A DNA stretch of 64,000 bases, taken from contig NC_084800.1 in the NCBI RefSeq assembly GCF_963169125.1, forward strand, positions 143,030,397 through 143,094,396. The letters are read 5' to 3'. Below are positions 48,929 to 60,679 of the stretch, piece after piece; positions within the stretch are counted from its first letter, which is position 1; every line of letters starts with the position of its first letter. The notes below the pieces were generated by a model. The model ran no database searches, had not been told where the DNA came from, and worked only from the letters and a program-made list of their open reading frames with translations. Source of the DNA: Humulus lupulus (taxonomy: Eukaryota > Streptophyta > Magnoliopsida > Rosales > Cannabaceae). The translations under genes were made by a program, and so were the position numbers.

Positions 48929-49401
48929 TGTTAGGAGTGTGTCCTAAAAGCATGTAAAAGACATTTGTTATTTCTGTGAATAAATAGATACACTGGTTTA
49001 TTATATTTAGATTGTTAAATTATTGTTTGAATAATTTTGTAAATATCAGAAAAATTCCATATTCATTATTGAGGATATGATCTTGTATTAGTACAAGAGA
49101 ATTAAGATCACATGAATGAATAAAAATAGTCAACAACAACAAATTAAAGTTATAGAATTCTTTAATTGGAGTTGTAAGTACGGTTTACTGAGTATCATAA
49201 TGATACAAATAATCTAGATTCATATTATTGATGTGGTAAGACATCTCGGTAAATGTGCTTTATATAATATGATTATATATGACATGGATAGATATGAATT
49301 AAAGTCTTTATCCAAAAACCAGTTAACAACAAAGACTTGTAATTCATATCATAACTGATGATCATTTATAGATTAACCTAAATCCTGAGTGTTCATGAAC
49401 T
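48929..49401 (+). mobile_element. Copia-like LTR fragment
   Basis: It starts TGTTAGGAGTGTGTCC exactly where RT homology of D ends (after CAAAG, a possible target duplication). It is AT-rich with no coding sequence, consistent with the left part of a Copia LTR. It is cut off at 49401 by a CACTA terminus. The class assignment is by sequence feel only. Confidence 0.55.
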
Positions 49402-49972
49402 CACTACACCAAATACCTCTTTCTATAATACATAATTGTAAGCTAATTGGAAAAGTATTATAATAGGTAAAGTTAGAAAGCGGTAAAGTTAAATGGAGGG
49501 AAAAAAATGGTTGGATAAAATTAAAAGGGAGGGAAAAAATGGCATATGTAAAAGCAATTTTTTTAGCAAATGTAAAAGGCAAAGGCTCCGAAAGCTCCTC
49601 CGCACCAATTTTCTCTGATTCCTCTTCTGCTCCGCCGCAAGAGCTACTCCGATTGTCCCTCAGGCGTGGACTAAGGCTCGACGACTATGGGACATAGGCA
49701 GGGACAAAAGGTTGGCGATGATGGGATGCAGACGGTGCTTTGGTGGTGAGGGCTAGATCGGTGCAGGTGGTGGTCGACTGTGTCTTGTGCAAGGTCGGGG
49801 ACAGACGGGGACTGAAGGGTGACGAATGGGTAAGATTTTTTCTCACCTGTTTTTTTTTCGCAAAAGAATTAGCATAAAACATGTGAACTCTTTTATGTCT
49901 GGTGTATGCTAGAGTTTCAAGGGGTACTCAGTTGAATCCTGTATGTTGTTTTCTGACATAAATTCACACAAG

Positions 49973-51870
49973 ATTCTGATTAGACCGCATCCAGCAATTT
50001 GGCGCTTAGTTCATGGCATGGCTGTTGTTTACCTTGTTGCTCTCACATTTTTGCTTTTTCAGGTCAGCTCTTCTCTTTCATATCTGTATAGTGATCTTTT
50101 TTTCCAAAAAATAAAAATTTGTGGAGAAGCATTCTTTTGATTCACTCTAGAGTCATCTACTTCAGATTCTTTTCACATTTTTTTGAGCCTTTTGAAGTTA
50201 TTCATTTATCTATGATTTTGTTTTTTTATTTATATCTTATGGTAACAACTTTACATTTTCTCTCTTTCTAGAAGCGAGATGATGCTCGACAGTTTATGAA
50301 GTTTCTCCATCCGGATCTTGGTGTTGGTAATGCAGTTTAAGCTTGCAAAATTTAACTTTGCATATTATTTATGCAAATTCTTTTATTTTTCATCAGTTGA
50401 ATGAGAAGCTTATGCTGATTGTTTATACTTTGTAATTACGTGTAGAACTTCCTGAAAGATCTTATGGAGCTGACTGCTGCATATATCTTCCTAAAAATCC
50501 TACAAGCAGGTTTAAGAATGTTTATGTATGATTTCTTCTTCAATAATCTGTTTACTTATGATATTCTCTGATCATATCCTCTTGGTGTATTGTGTACGTC
50601 TTCTATGTTGCAGTTAAGCAGACTTCTGACTTCTCTATGTTTATAATATTTTAATTTCTATAGGAAACACTTTTTGATGAATTCGTTTTAGCTCATATTA
50701 TTGGATGGTGGGGGTAAAGCTATATTGCTTCGTAATCAACCTCTTCTTTGGGTGCAATCAATTGGATTTGAGATGATGGAGGTTAGTTCTTTGACAAATA
50801 TAATATGTTTTATTGTGTGCCTTTCATAGTTTATTTAAATTGGTTCTGCTTTCTCCTTCTTTGAGCAGAGATCAAATGTCTTTTATGTTTCCGACAAGTG
50901 TGTTTTGAGTGCTTTGGTGGTTATGGCTGTATATTAAAGCTTATCTTCGCATTTTCAGCTTACCTTCCGTCACATGCTACCAAATTTTAATGAATTCTGG
51001 TGGGACAGTATTGTTCTTGATATTTTGATCTACAACTGGTTTGGTGAGAACTCAATTTATTAACAATTTCTGCTTATATTCAATTATTTCTTCTACAATA
51101 TTAAGCAGATTGTGGCTATAATTTTTCATTGTATGCTATATGAGCTTTCTGTGCAAATTATGACAAGTTTCTTTTGGTGTGTATGCTGCAGGTATCTGGG
51201 CAGGAATGCATACTATTAGGTACTTTGATGGAAAAACGTACAAGTGGGTTGGGATAAGCCGTCAGCCTAATATTATTGGAAAAGTATGCTCTAAGTTTGG
51301 TATTTTAGTTTTGAATATTTAATGGAGAGTTAATATTATTGGAAAAGTATGCTCTGATTTTGGTGTTTTAGTTTTGAATATTTAATGGAGAGTTAATATT
51401 ATTGGAAAAGTATGCTCTGATTTGGGTGTTTTAGTTTTGAATATTTAATGGAGAGTTACTAAGTTGTAGCAAGAAGTTAAAAATTGGATCATATTGTTTG
51501 GAGTAGAAATACATGTGTTTTAGTGTTTTTTTTTTCATGTAAATAGAAAATCATGGATTCCCTGTAATTTTTAGCTTAAGAAATTTGCTTGTCATGTCTC
51601 ATTTTCTGTTTCTTGTGAACCTTTGTTATTGACACCGAGTTAGATGCATTTTTTACTGACTCAGGTCAAAAGAACACTAGAACAATTTACACTAGCTCAG
51701 TGGGACAAAGATGAGTGGCATCCCTTGCTTGGTCCATGGCGTTTCATTCAAGTTGTTAGTCTTTGTATCATCTTCCTCACAGTAGAGCTCAACACCTTTT
51801 TTCTGAAGTTCTGTATGTGGATTCCTCCTCGAAACCCCGTTATTGTGTATAGGTTGATATTGTGGTGGCT
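49973..51870 (+). pseudogene. PSS1: Phosphatidylserine synthase 1 fragment (seven exons)
   Basis: PSS1 is the plant base-exchange type phosphatidylserine synthase of the ER. Exons: 49973-50062 ([20 protein letters not shown]), 50272-50326 (KRDDARQFMKFLHPDLGV), 50446-50525 ([15 protein letters not shown]), 50663-50781, 50959-51043 ([20 protein letters not shown]), 51192-51283 ([18 protein letters not shown]) and 51665-51870 ([27 protein letters not shown]). All have GT-AG borders. The fourth exon has one extra G in GGATGGTGGGGG, shifting the frame. Two positions that I recall as Cys in the family read Phe and Tyr (NEFWW, LIYNW). The N-terminus and the C-terminal third are missing, and the last exon runs directly into TPS1 sequence out of frame, with a stop at 51893. 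Confidence 0.9.
51268..51456 (+). repeat. 63-bp tandem triplication across a splice donor
   Basis: Three units of exactly 63 bp start at 51268, 51331 and 51394. Each contains the last 16 bases of the PSS1 exon ending at 51283 plus the donor GTATGCTC and following intron. So the donor site exists in three near-identical copies. Differences between units are few. Confidence 0.9.
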
Positions 51871-52791
51871 AACAGATTACCAGTCTCTGCTGTAAGGAAG
51901 GTGAAGATGTATGGCATTTAGAGATTAGTGCTGGGGGTTTAGTTAGTGCTCTTCTGGGTATGCAATTCCTACTCTTCATTTTTTAAGATTGTTTGGTCTA
52001 TTTATATTTATACTAAGATTGTTCTCTTGATGATATTATTGCGTGTTTAACAAAATAGTTCCTCGTATTAATAGTTTTTTGTTACTTTTTTTACCTGATG
52101 ATTTGGTTTTTTTCTTTGTAAACTTGTTATTCACTTGTACTGTATGGTTGTGTTAAAGGCGTGAAGGAGTTTGAGGCAAGGTGGATTGGTTGGGCTAGTG
52201 TAAATGTGCCTGAAACAGTTGGACAGAATGCAGTGCTAAAATTTTCAGTGTCCCATTGGTATAGATTCAGATCGCTTTATACGTGCACTGGAGCTTCCTC
52301 AAGTCTAGGAACACATTAGAGAACTTAAAGAAAGATTTGCTGGGCGGAAGGTAAATAATATATTTTTAGAATAAAAGTATGCCATGCATACACTCAACTT
52401 CCACAACATAATGGGAACATGTATTAATTCTTAAGCATAATTTATCTCACTGTCTAGTTTCCTATGACATGAAGTTTTAGGATAGTTGGTCGCTTGATAT
52501 GCTTTGAGACCTTGTTTATGATAGTAACATGTGCAAGTTATCACGGTCTACACTACAAGAAAAAATGCTTTTAATAACACCAAAAATGTGTTATCAAAAC
52601 CTACGATAACACTTTCTGATGTGTTAAGACAGACTATGTTATCGTAGGTCAGGGTACTTTACATAACACTTTATCAGTGTTATACAAATGTGTTATTGTA
52701 CTGTCAACGATAACACAATTTTTGTGTTATTTTAATATATAGATAAGTGTTTAATTATGTTATTTATAGTCGATTATATAACACTTTTTTT

Positions 52792-52956
52792 GTGTTATAC
52801 TACACTTTAGTATAACACTTTTTTTTGTGTTATACTATACTTTAGTATAACACTTTTTTTGTGTTATACTACACTTTAGTATAACACTTTTTTTTGTGTT
52901 ATACTACACTTTAGTATAACACTTTTTTTGTGTTATACTACACTTTAGTATAACAC
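52792..52956. repeat. Five tandem hairpin units in the CACTA subterminal region
   Basis: Each unit is GTGTTATACT, a 7-base loop (ACACTTT or ATACTTT), and AGTATAACAC. This gives a perfect 10-bp stem, repeated at 52792, 52827, 52861, 52896 and 52930 and separated by T7-T8. The shorter motif TAACAC/GTGTTA recurs from 52575 to 52985. Such repeats near CACTA ends serve as transposase binding sites in known elements. Confidence 0.9.
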
Positions 52957-53040
52957 ATTATTTGTATAACACATGTGTTATATTAGCTTAGAGAAACATA
53001 ATCTTTTTTTACTTACACAAAACTAGAAAAACAAATATGA

Positions 53041-53867
53041 AAGTTGAAGCCAAATAAGATAACATAAATAGAATTTTATTAATTACTCAAATGTAATTAC
53101 AATATTTAGTCTACTAGTCTAAGCTTAAGAAATCATACTAAAACATAATTTATGCCCAATTCTGATTCCTTTATCACTAAATACAAAACAAGAAATGTAT
53201 ACAAAAATTAGTGAAATACATTCTTCCATTCTAAAGGCCTCAACTACAAATGTTGTCAAGAATTGTTCCAAAGAAATCATCTCAATATACCTGCACATTG
53301 TAAAAAAAAATCATTTTATTATTAAGAACATAAGACTTAAGACTACAAGACAGAGCAGTGTGCAGCATATTTACGACTACAAGACCAATTAGACTTTTAA
53401 AGTCAAAAGACTAAATGTCCTTTTCAATAATATTGAAAATGAACCAAGCAAGAAAGAGAAAAAAATTATTTAAAAAAATTTGCAATCATTTTCGCACTTG
53501 TTTGTTAATTTCCATTAATAAATACTTGGCTCAAGAGCCAGCAACAGGCTACTATTCCAACCATATCCTTAACCCTTAAATGACAGGAGTACAAGACTAA
53601 CAAACTAGATCAATGCAATCATTTATGGTTCACCATCTAAATTCTTTTCCAGACAACAGTTTTTCAAAGAAGAAACCAGGATAACACTCAGAAGCATATC
53701 AATAAAGTTTGTACATTTATCAAGATCTCCGAAAAATAGATGCCCCTACTAAATACCCAGCAGAAATTTTATACATATATGATAATTCAACAAGTCTTTG
53801 GATTCTAACACTGAACTCACTTTGATTGCATGAAATAAAACGGTGCAGGTGCACTTTCTACGCAGAG
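53041..53867. other. AT-rich sequence after the DGK exons
   Basis: On the minus strand this follows the last DGK exon. The next DGK exon expected from the family is not found. No coding homology is seen. It may serve as the 3' end of a transcript started at the other side of the element. Confidence 0.35.
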
Positions 53868-55589
53868 TTATAACAAATATGATAGAATGAATATAAGATA
53901 AAAAATAAAGAGCAGTACCTGAGCAATGTGCTTGGCAGAGATGAGTTCGACCATAACAAATGATGCATGCCATCCGTGCTTAAGGCCAAAAATTTCTAGA
54001 AGACCATCATCAGCATGGGCCTCAACAAACTTTTTCTGTGAGAACAATAAATGTCAAGATAAGCATTATTGACCTGAAACTTAAGTCCCTTCAATAACAG
54101 GGGATGTTATCATCATGTAAAGTCTGAATGGATCATATGGTACATGAGATCAAATATGGTAAGGGGAAAATTATGATGAGTGAGGTGAAAGTGTGAAACA
54201 CAATTACTCCACAGTACTTGAGTATTATTGATGAATCAGGGAAAAACAATAACTTCGTAAGTACTCGAGTATTTTCATGCTCACATTTGCATAACCAACA
54301 TACAACATAGAAGAACATAGAGCTAACAAACCCAATGAAAATTAACATTATCTCGAGGAGAGATATATACCTTTTCCAAATAATCTGGCTTCAGATTACC
54401 CCAGGGATGTCGTCCACTTCCATAGTTATGAAGATTTAAAGCAACAATAGCTCTTACACTAGAGGAACACATAAGTACAAAATGAGATTTATAGAATAAG
54501 AATATCAATGAAAAATGTATAAATGATGATAATACTTAGCGACAGAGATGGTACTTATCTAAGAAGAATAAGAAGAAACACATTGCCAGATAAAATTATA
54601 TTGCAAATAAAACAAACTCACAAAAGTACCTTGACGGAACAGTAATTTGCTCCCATTCTGAGCAATTGACCTTTTTGACATGCAACCTTAAAATATTTGT
54701 TAGTCCCCTGAGCCAAAAAAGTATTAAGATGTGTAAGCAAATACAGATTATGATCAAGGCAGAATATTGTTACTCTTAATGACTACAGCTCCGAACAAAT
54801 TATCAACCACAACAGGAGAGAATCATTTAAAAATATGCTTTGTTCTTTCACCCTTTGAGCCCCAGTAATTTTAGAAGGAGAAAAGCACAAGAGAATAAAA
54901 TTAAATCAAAGTGGAATCCTACTTGCTGATAAATTATTTCCATCAACAAACAACAAATCATAAAGCAGAACAACCCTCTTAACAAAACAAACTACTTAAA
55001 CTTAAAGATATTTCACCTTAATCGTGGATCACCTGTACAAGGTGTAAAGAACCAACCTTGATCGCAACTATAACCAGAATAGATCAGCTGCGACAATCAA
55101 TTAGAAGAGTTTAGCTGGTAAAATAAATAAGCACTGTGCCTTTTTTCCAGCAGGGTACATTTACATCAAGATACAAATATCCAAATAACAATTTCAGTTC
55201 TAAAAAATCATTGGTAATAGTCCGTAATCACAAGACTTTTCACATAATAAGATAACAAACCAGACCTTATTAGAAATTGGTCCTTGTGCCAGGTAAGGTT
55301 TCTCATTACGTAAATGATGAAAGCCGTAAGCCACCTGAGCATCCATTCCTGTAATATAGATCCAAAAAATAAGGAGGCTTATGTAGAATGATAAAAAATA
55401 CAGCCCTGGTCTGCTTCATATAAAACTAAGAGGGAGCGAACCACACACACACACATATACTAATACAGAATAATTATCAGCTCTTAGACAAGTCAAAAAT
55501 CACACAAACATACCTATGCTAAAGTAATTATAAAATACTCCTTCATAACAAGTCTTTTTCTCAGGCAACTCCCCTTCAATCTCCAACCC
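53868..55589 (-). CDS. Diacylglycerol kinase exons, 3' half of a chimeric gene
   Basis: Six minus-strand exons with GT-AG borders: 55514-55589 (GLEIEGELPE, GVFYNYFSI), 55266-55348 (GMDAQVAYGFHHLRNEKPYL), 55017-55087 (LIYSGYSCDQGWFFTPC), 54630-54707 (LHVKKVNCSEWEQITVPS), 54371-54458 (SVRAIVALNLHNYGSGRHPW) and 53919-54035 (GLLEIFGLKHGWHASFVMVE). They total 513 bases, exactly 171 codons, without a stop. This is most of the DGK accessory domain. The catalytic domain with the GGDG loop and the last exon are absent, so kinase activity is not expected. Reading through the last donor reaches TAA at 53868-53870. The first exon begins in phase 0, matching the LHW-type exon ending at 59095. Confidence 0.8.
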
Positions 55590-55599
55590 CTGCATTTAA

Positions 55600-56643
55600 A
55601 TACATTTCACCTATTTAGGTGAATTTGTTCACATGAAAATAAATAAATTTAATACTTCACATTTTACAAAGACTAACACAAAACATATTCTAAGTTTAAT
55701 ATGCAGCACATCAAAGATTTCAAAACAAAGTTCATTTTCTTACAAGCAATTAAAAAAATAGCTTTAAAAAAAGTTAAATTTTCCATGTTTATATTGTTTT
55801 ATATATCTTGATGATTAGAATAAATCTCTCTAGATACAAACACTAGAATGAAAACAGGAAAAAAAAAACAATTAATTACATCAAAACTTCAAAAATCCCA
55901 TCAACTAGCCTCTACAATTTTATTTTTCTGCATGAATTATAAGATTCAAAAGAATGATGCACAAGAAATTGCCTAATGTCACATCTAGCTTTATACACAA
56001 TCCAGAGCAGAGCAATAGATTATATGCTATAATGCTATATAGTCCACCTTCTCATTCACCAAAACCACCATAAATGCACTTCCAACAGATAATTTATTCT
56101 ATCCTTTAGAGAACAACAATAATAATAGGAGTAACGACACGTTGACACAAAATATGCAGCAAATGGCCTTTGGAGGCTTATAATGAATGTTGATAATGGT
56201 GGGAGCAGAAAGATAAAACCAAACTGAAGACTCGTGTGTAAAACTATCATCATCAGGCCAAAAAAAAAAGTTCATAATCTAAGAAGCAAAGATGGGCCAA
56301 AATAGATATCGACAAAATCAAATCCAATGTAAACAAGAATGCACTGCAAACAGGTTCAAGTTACTTGATACAAAAGCATCAAAGGCATTGCCAAGTAGTG
56401 TTCAAAAACATGCATTATAAAACAGATTAATAATAAAGGTAATCTTTAAATAATTCTTCCTCTAATCTATTAACAGGTGATAAAGCAAATAAAGCATTAT
56501 AAAACAGAGAATAACAAACTTAGATATTCAAAAGCCCTCAGATCTCATAAGCTAATATGGTCATTAACAGTGTACATGAGAATTTTCATTATAAGCCTTA
56601 AGAGCACTCACAATAGATTCTGTAAAATAGACTTTTTTTGGTG

Positions 56644-56676
<33 letters not shown>

Positions 56677-58870
56677 CAATGTATATGTATGTATGTATGT
56701 ATGTATAGAGAGAGAGAGAGAGACAAGGAATATAATGCAAAACCATGAAACTGCTTCTGAAAATTAGATTTTCCATCACAGGGCAAATAAGCATGCAAAG
56801 AAAGTGAAAACTAACAAAAAAAAATGACAATATCTTCATATTATTACATAAGGCAATAAAATATATATTTTGTAGCTGTAAAAAGAGACCATTTTAATAT
56901 ATAAATGCCCTCAGAGATTAATGCTAGAAATTTCATGAACATTGAAATTTCATTAAGAACCAATCACATCTTCAAGGTTTAAACACCACCACTTCAACCA
57001 TCACCTTTGGCATTCACCACCACCAACAGCAAACACAGATCATCATCACCACAACCAACATGAGAAAATAGTAATAAATAAATAAATAAAATAAAATAAT
57101 GGATCATGGTGAGTACCAAAGATGGTGAGAGCAGAAAAGATGGAGGCTCAAAATGAAATCAATGCACATATCAATACAAAAATAAAAGTTTTCATCATCA
57201 GGCACAAAGTAATGTAGAAACAAACTAAAGAACCGTGGAAAAAAAAGGAAAGTAATCATCAGGCCAAGGCATTGTTTCCAACATTGAGTTTCTCCATCAC
57301 AGGGCAAAGGATACTACCATTTGTAAAACCCACTAACATTAAAAAGGAAAATACAGTAAAATTAACTTTACAGCTTACAAATAAAAAATCAGTACATAAG
57401 TTATATTGCGCTAAGTATTTATGTAAGAACATCCATTATGCCACGTGCATTCTGAATTTCCGACAAGCTAACAAAAGAACTTCTATTTAACCAATAAATT
57501 CATGTACAACATAGGTGATAGATTAATGCAAATATCGGCCCTTTAAAAGTATAACACTTGATTGACAAAACATTCAGTTTTCCCTTAGTTATTATACATA
57601 TGGACTACATCTCAAAATAAAGCTCAAGAACCTTCCCTACAAGGACAAAATTTAGCAGATAAATCATCTGATTGTTTAAAATTCTAGGATGCAGTAAAAT
57701 ATTAGAGTAATAGACTACTGCAGTGTCTTGTCATGCAGTTGTAAGTATAATAAATATTTTAAACCATTCATTCATAACAACTATGAACAAGTGCAACAAG
57801 AAAAAGAGCGAGAGAAACTGCTGCAATAATGAATAAAATATTCCATAAAATATACTTAAGATATCTCTGCCATCTTTTGCTTAAATAAACCCATTATTTT
57901 TTTTCTTCAGATTTCACTCACAATGCAAAACAGGGGCAGCAAGTGGAAAAAGAGAAGAAACTTGCAAATGGCATCATATTATGATATAAACTCTATGAAA
58001 ATAAGTAAAATTTGTTTTGATAATTCAAACTACCACAAAGCCCTCAACAATTTTAAGAATATCAATAATAAGAAATATGTGTTCATGTATATATATGTGT
58101 GAGAGAGAAATAGGGGGGAAAGGATAGAGAAGTTAAACAAAATTTACTTTCAATACTAATCCAACCACAACAGTAATAAAATTATTGAGATTAGCTTATG
58201 GGACATAGTAACAATAAAAATGAGATAGTAATTATCATAATATTGTACAAATTAGTAGGGTATTCATAGAAATGAATATAGAAAAATCCAATTCAGTCAT
58301 AAACCATTTCAAAAAGATAACATTTATATAATTAATAAAAAACTTAACTAGATAGAAAAAATCGGTCATTTCAGAAGCTGGAATAATGGAGTAAGAAAGA
58401 GAGTCAAAATTCTTAACACATAATGACAAATTGCCTAAAAATTGTACAGGCCTAAATAAAAAGATGATGATTGCAAACTTGGTATTGAGAAATCTATAAA
58501 CAGTTCAACTTTGAAATAACAATGTGCTTTGTGAAATCATACTTCATTATTATCTTAAAATGGTCCACATCATTCCAATTACCAAAAGTAAAAAAAAAAT
58601 CAAGCATTCTCATCTATAGCAACAAAATTCTGATTGATATATTTTAATTCTATTAAAATTTCTGTTATATATATATACACATTTGTATACCATTGAGCAT
58701 TAATGATATTGATTTGGGTTAAAGAGGAATTTATGCTGCCATTTTATAGAGAAAAAAGCAATTCAAGAACCTGGACTAGTGGCCATCCAAAACAATAGCC
58801 AATGAACTCAATTTTGGAAACAAAACTAACATAAACGCTAAAATAAACAACTGAGCTGAGCAAAAGTACC
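55600..58870. other. Large intron-like region with microsatellites, in the CACTA element
   Basis: AT-rich, with no coding homology. It contains simple repeats (CA at 55442-55457; GA and GTAT at 56651-56724; AAAT at 57070-57095). Two loosely related segments share catcatcaggc and tttccatcacagggcaaa (about 56045-56270 or 56760-56790, and 57100-57310), suggesting an old internal duplication. It would be removed as one intron if the LHW-type and DGK exons are spliced together. Confidence 0.5.
56651..56724 (+). repeat. Compound microsatellite (GA)n(GTAT)n(GA)n
   Basis: AG dinucleotide run, then about six GTAT units, then another AG run. It is likely polymorphic between individuals. Confidence 0.9.
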
Positions 58871-58880
58871 ATGAACTCAC

Positions 58881-59060
58881 CTCAATGCACGAAGCCTCAT
58901 CCGAGCCTCCAATCGATGACGACCCTCCCAATAATTCGGCATCCACTGCTCGAATCCAACATGAATGGTCCGGAGTCCCGACTTGGCGAGGATCGAATCG
59001 GTCTCATTGCTAGCTCCACCAGCCTCCACCACGATCCAAATGAGCAGGACAAAGATTAGA
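58881..59060 (-). CDS. Unrecognised GC-richer exon candidate
   Basis: Open on the minus strand (EAGGASNETDSILAKSGL, EQWMPNYWEGRHRLEARM), ending in a strong donor (CATTGAG/GTGAGTTC at 58881). GC content is clearly above the surroundings. The acceptor is not obvious. It lies between the LHW-type and DGK exons and could be a cassette exon, a fragment from a third gene, or a retained exon with no coding role. I do not recognise the protein. Confidence 0.35.
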
Positions 59061-59094
59061 CAAAAATAGCAGATGGCAGATAAAGACAGCAAAC

Positions 59095-60679
59095 CTGCAT
59101 GCCAACTGAAAATTGGTGACACATCTCATTTAAGATCTGAAAAAATCCAAGAAAAATAAAAAAAACTTCCAAGTTTCAGATGTCAAATTGCATACATACA
59201 CAACTAGAAAATAAAATTCAGAGACAATCCCTAACTTTTCCTTTGCAACCATTCATAGTAAACATGAGTTATAACTTATAGACCATCTCTCTAGGCTCTG
59301 CAAAATGAGCAATACAGTATGACAGAATTCTTTAGTGTCATTATTGATAATATTACCTCTGGGGGATGGACATATTTATCATAACTATTTGAAAGAATCC
59401 ATTGATGGTTTCCAGTAAATGCAGCTCGCCCAACTATTCTGAAACCTCAAAAATATATAATTAAATAAATATCAGAAGGCATACACTTCATTACAAATTA
59501 CAAGGTAGTCACATTAAATAGTTAAAAAACTTAATGGAAGATGGAAAATGCATACCCTTCACCCACTATATTGACCTGATTACTAATCATCATTTTTTTA
59601 ATAAGTGCCGAGACTTGATCTCCCACTTGACTTCCAAGCTGAGAAGGGCAAGTTTCAGATGACATCAATAGTCTTTCCCACTCTCCAAAAGGTAGCTCAG
59701 TACTCCCAGCTCCACAAATGCTTGCAGGTAGAGAAGAATTTGAGGATTCATAGTGATATTCTTCCCATATTAGCAGCCTGTCAACAAGTAAAATTCTTCA
59801 TCCTTAGGGCATATTAAAAGTTAAAGAAACAGTCCAGTACCAAGAAGCATTAAACAATATTATATATTGATTTCCAAGTACCTAAAGTAGTCTTTTTTTC
59901 CCAGTAATTTGAGCATAAAAAATAGTTAAAATTGCATTTTTCAGAAGCCTGGACAAAGACAAAAGGAACTGATTTTTCCATCAAATTAACCGCTAGTGGA
60001 AAATATTAAAATTTTCTCCCCCTTGAAACAACAAAGTAAATCTGAATAGAATCAAGCATCGCAGACCGAAATCTGAACCAATAGATTTAGGATATTTAAT
60101 GAGTCAGGCATAGAGTGGTTAGTGAACCTATAATGAACATGCTTTTTTCACTGGGAATCTAGAAGGAAAAACATAACAAAGAAAGACATAACATTCCAAA
60201 AATAGGAAACAACAAAAATCAGATTACGAAACAAAATCTAGAAAACGATAATAGTTAAGACTTTTCACATGTGTATCATATCTTAGAACCAGAAAGATAT
60301 CACAAACCCTAGTCCCCAAAAACCCTTTAAAGAAAAAGAAATGACCCAACAGATCTACTTTGTTTGGCTTCTAAGAAAACATGGACAAAAACGGAAATAA
60401 AAAATGAAAATTTTCTAAAAACATCAATATTTTGCAGTTGATAAACTAACTCAATTGAATCTAACTCACGTGTTGAGCTTCTTTCTACTCATCCAAACCA
60501 GGGACAAATATCAGCCAAAGAAAAGTTATAGAACTACTTCTACACCTTTAGTTGAGACCAAATTATTTCTCAACTAAAACTTACTTAGGGTTTTGGCAGC
60601 CGATCTTCCAGAACACAGCATAAGACCACTGATTCGAACCGCAAAGAGTCTTGAGCACCTCTTTTAGCAGTTTCCCCAT
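59095..60679 (-). CDS. LHW-type bHLH N-terminal exons, 5' half of a chimeric gene
   Basis: Four minus-strand exons: 60585-60679 (ATG; MGKLLKEVLKTLCGSNQWSY, AVFWKIGCQNP), 59556-59777 (LLIWEEYHYE, LPFGEWERLLMSSETCPSQL), 59357-59438 (IVGRAAFTGNHQWILSN) and 59095-59136 (ILNEMCHQFSVGMQ). They sum to 441 bases, exactly 147 codons, with consensus GT-AG borders and no stop. They match the N-terminal domain (bHLH-MYC_N type) of LONESOME HIGHWAY / bHLH155-like vascular transcription factors. The bHLH DNA-binding region itself is not present. The ATG lies about 500 bp inside the CACTA right end. The frame can continue into the DGK exons at 55589 without a shift. Confidence 0.82.

Noticed and set aside
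49402..52350. Intact host phosphatidylserine synthase gene
   Set aside because: The first and last coding parts are missing, one exon has a frameshift, and the sequence is fused to TPS1.
52792..52956. Possible CRISPR-like or bacterial terminator array
   Set aside because: Hairpin plus T-run looks like rho-independent terminators, but the context is a plant CACTA subterminal region with CACTA ends and a 3-bp duplication.
53749..53973. 74-codon minus-strand open frame
   Set aside because: It is in a different frame from the DGK exon and runs through intron-like AT-rich sequence.
56564..56839. Open frames containing SLSLSLS and YIHTYIH
   Set aside because: These are translations of the GA and GTAT microsatellites.
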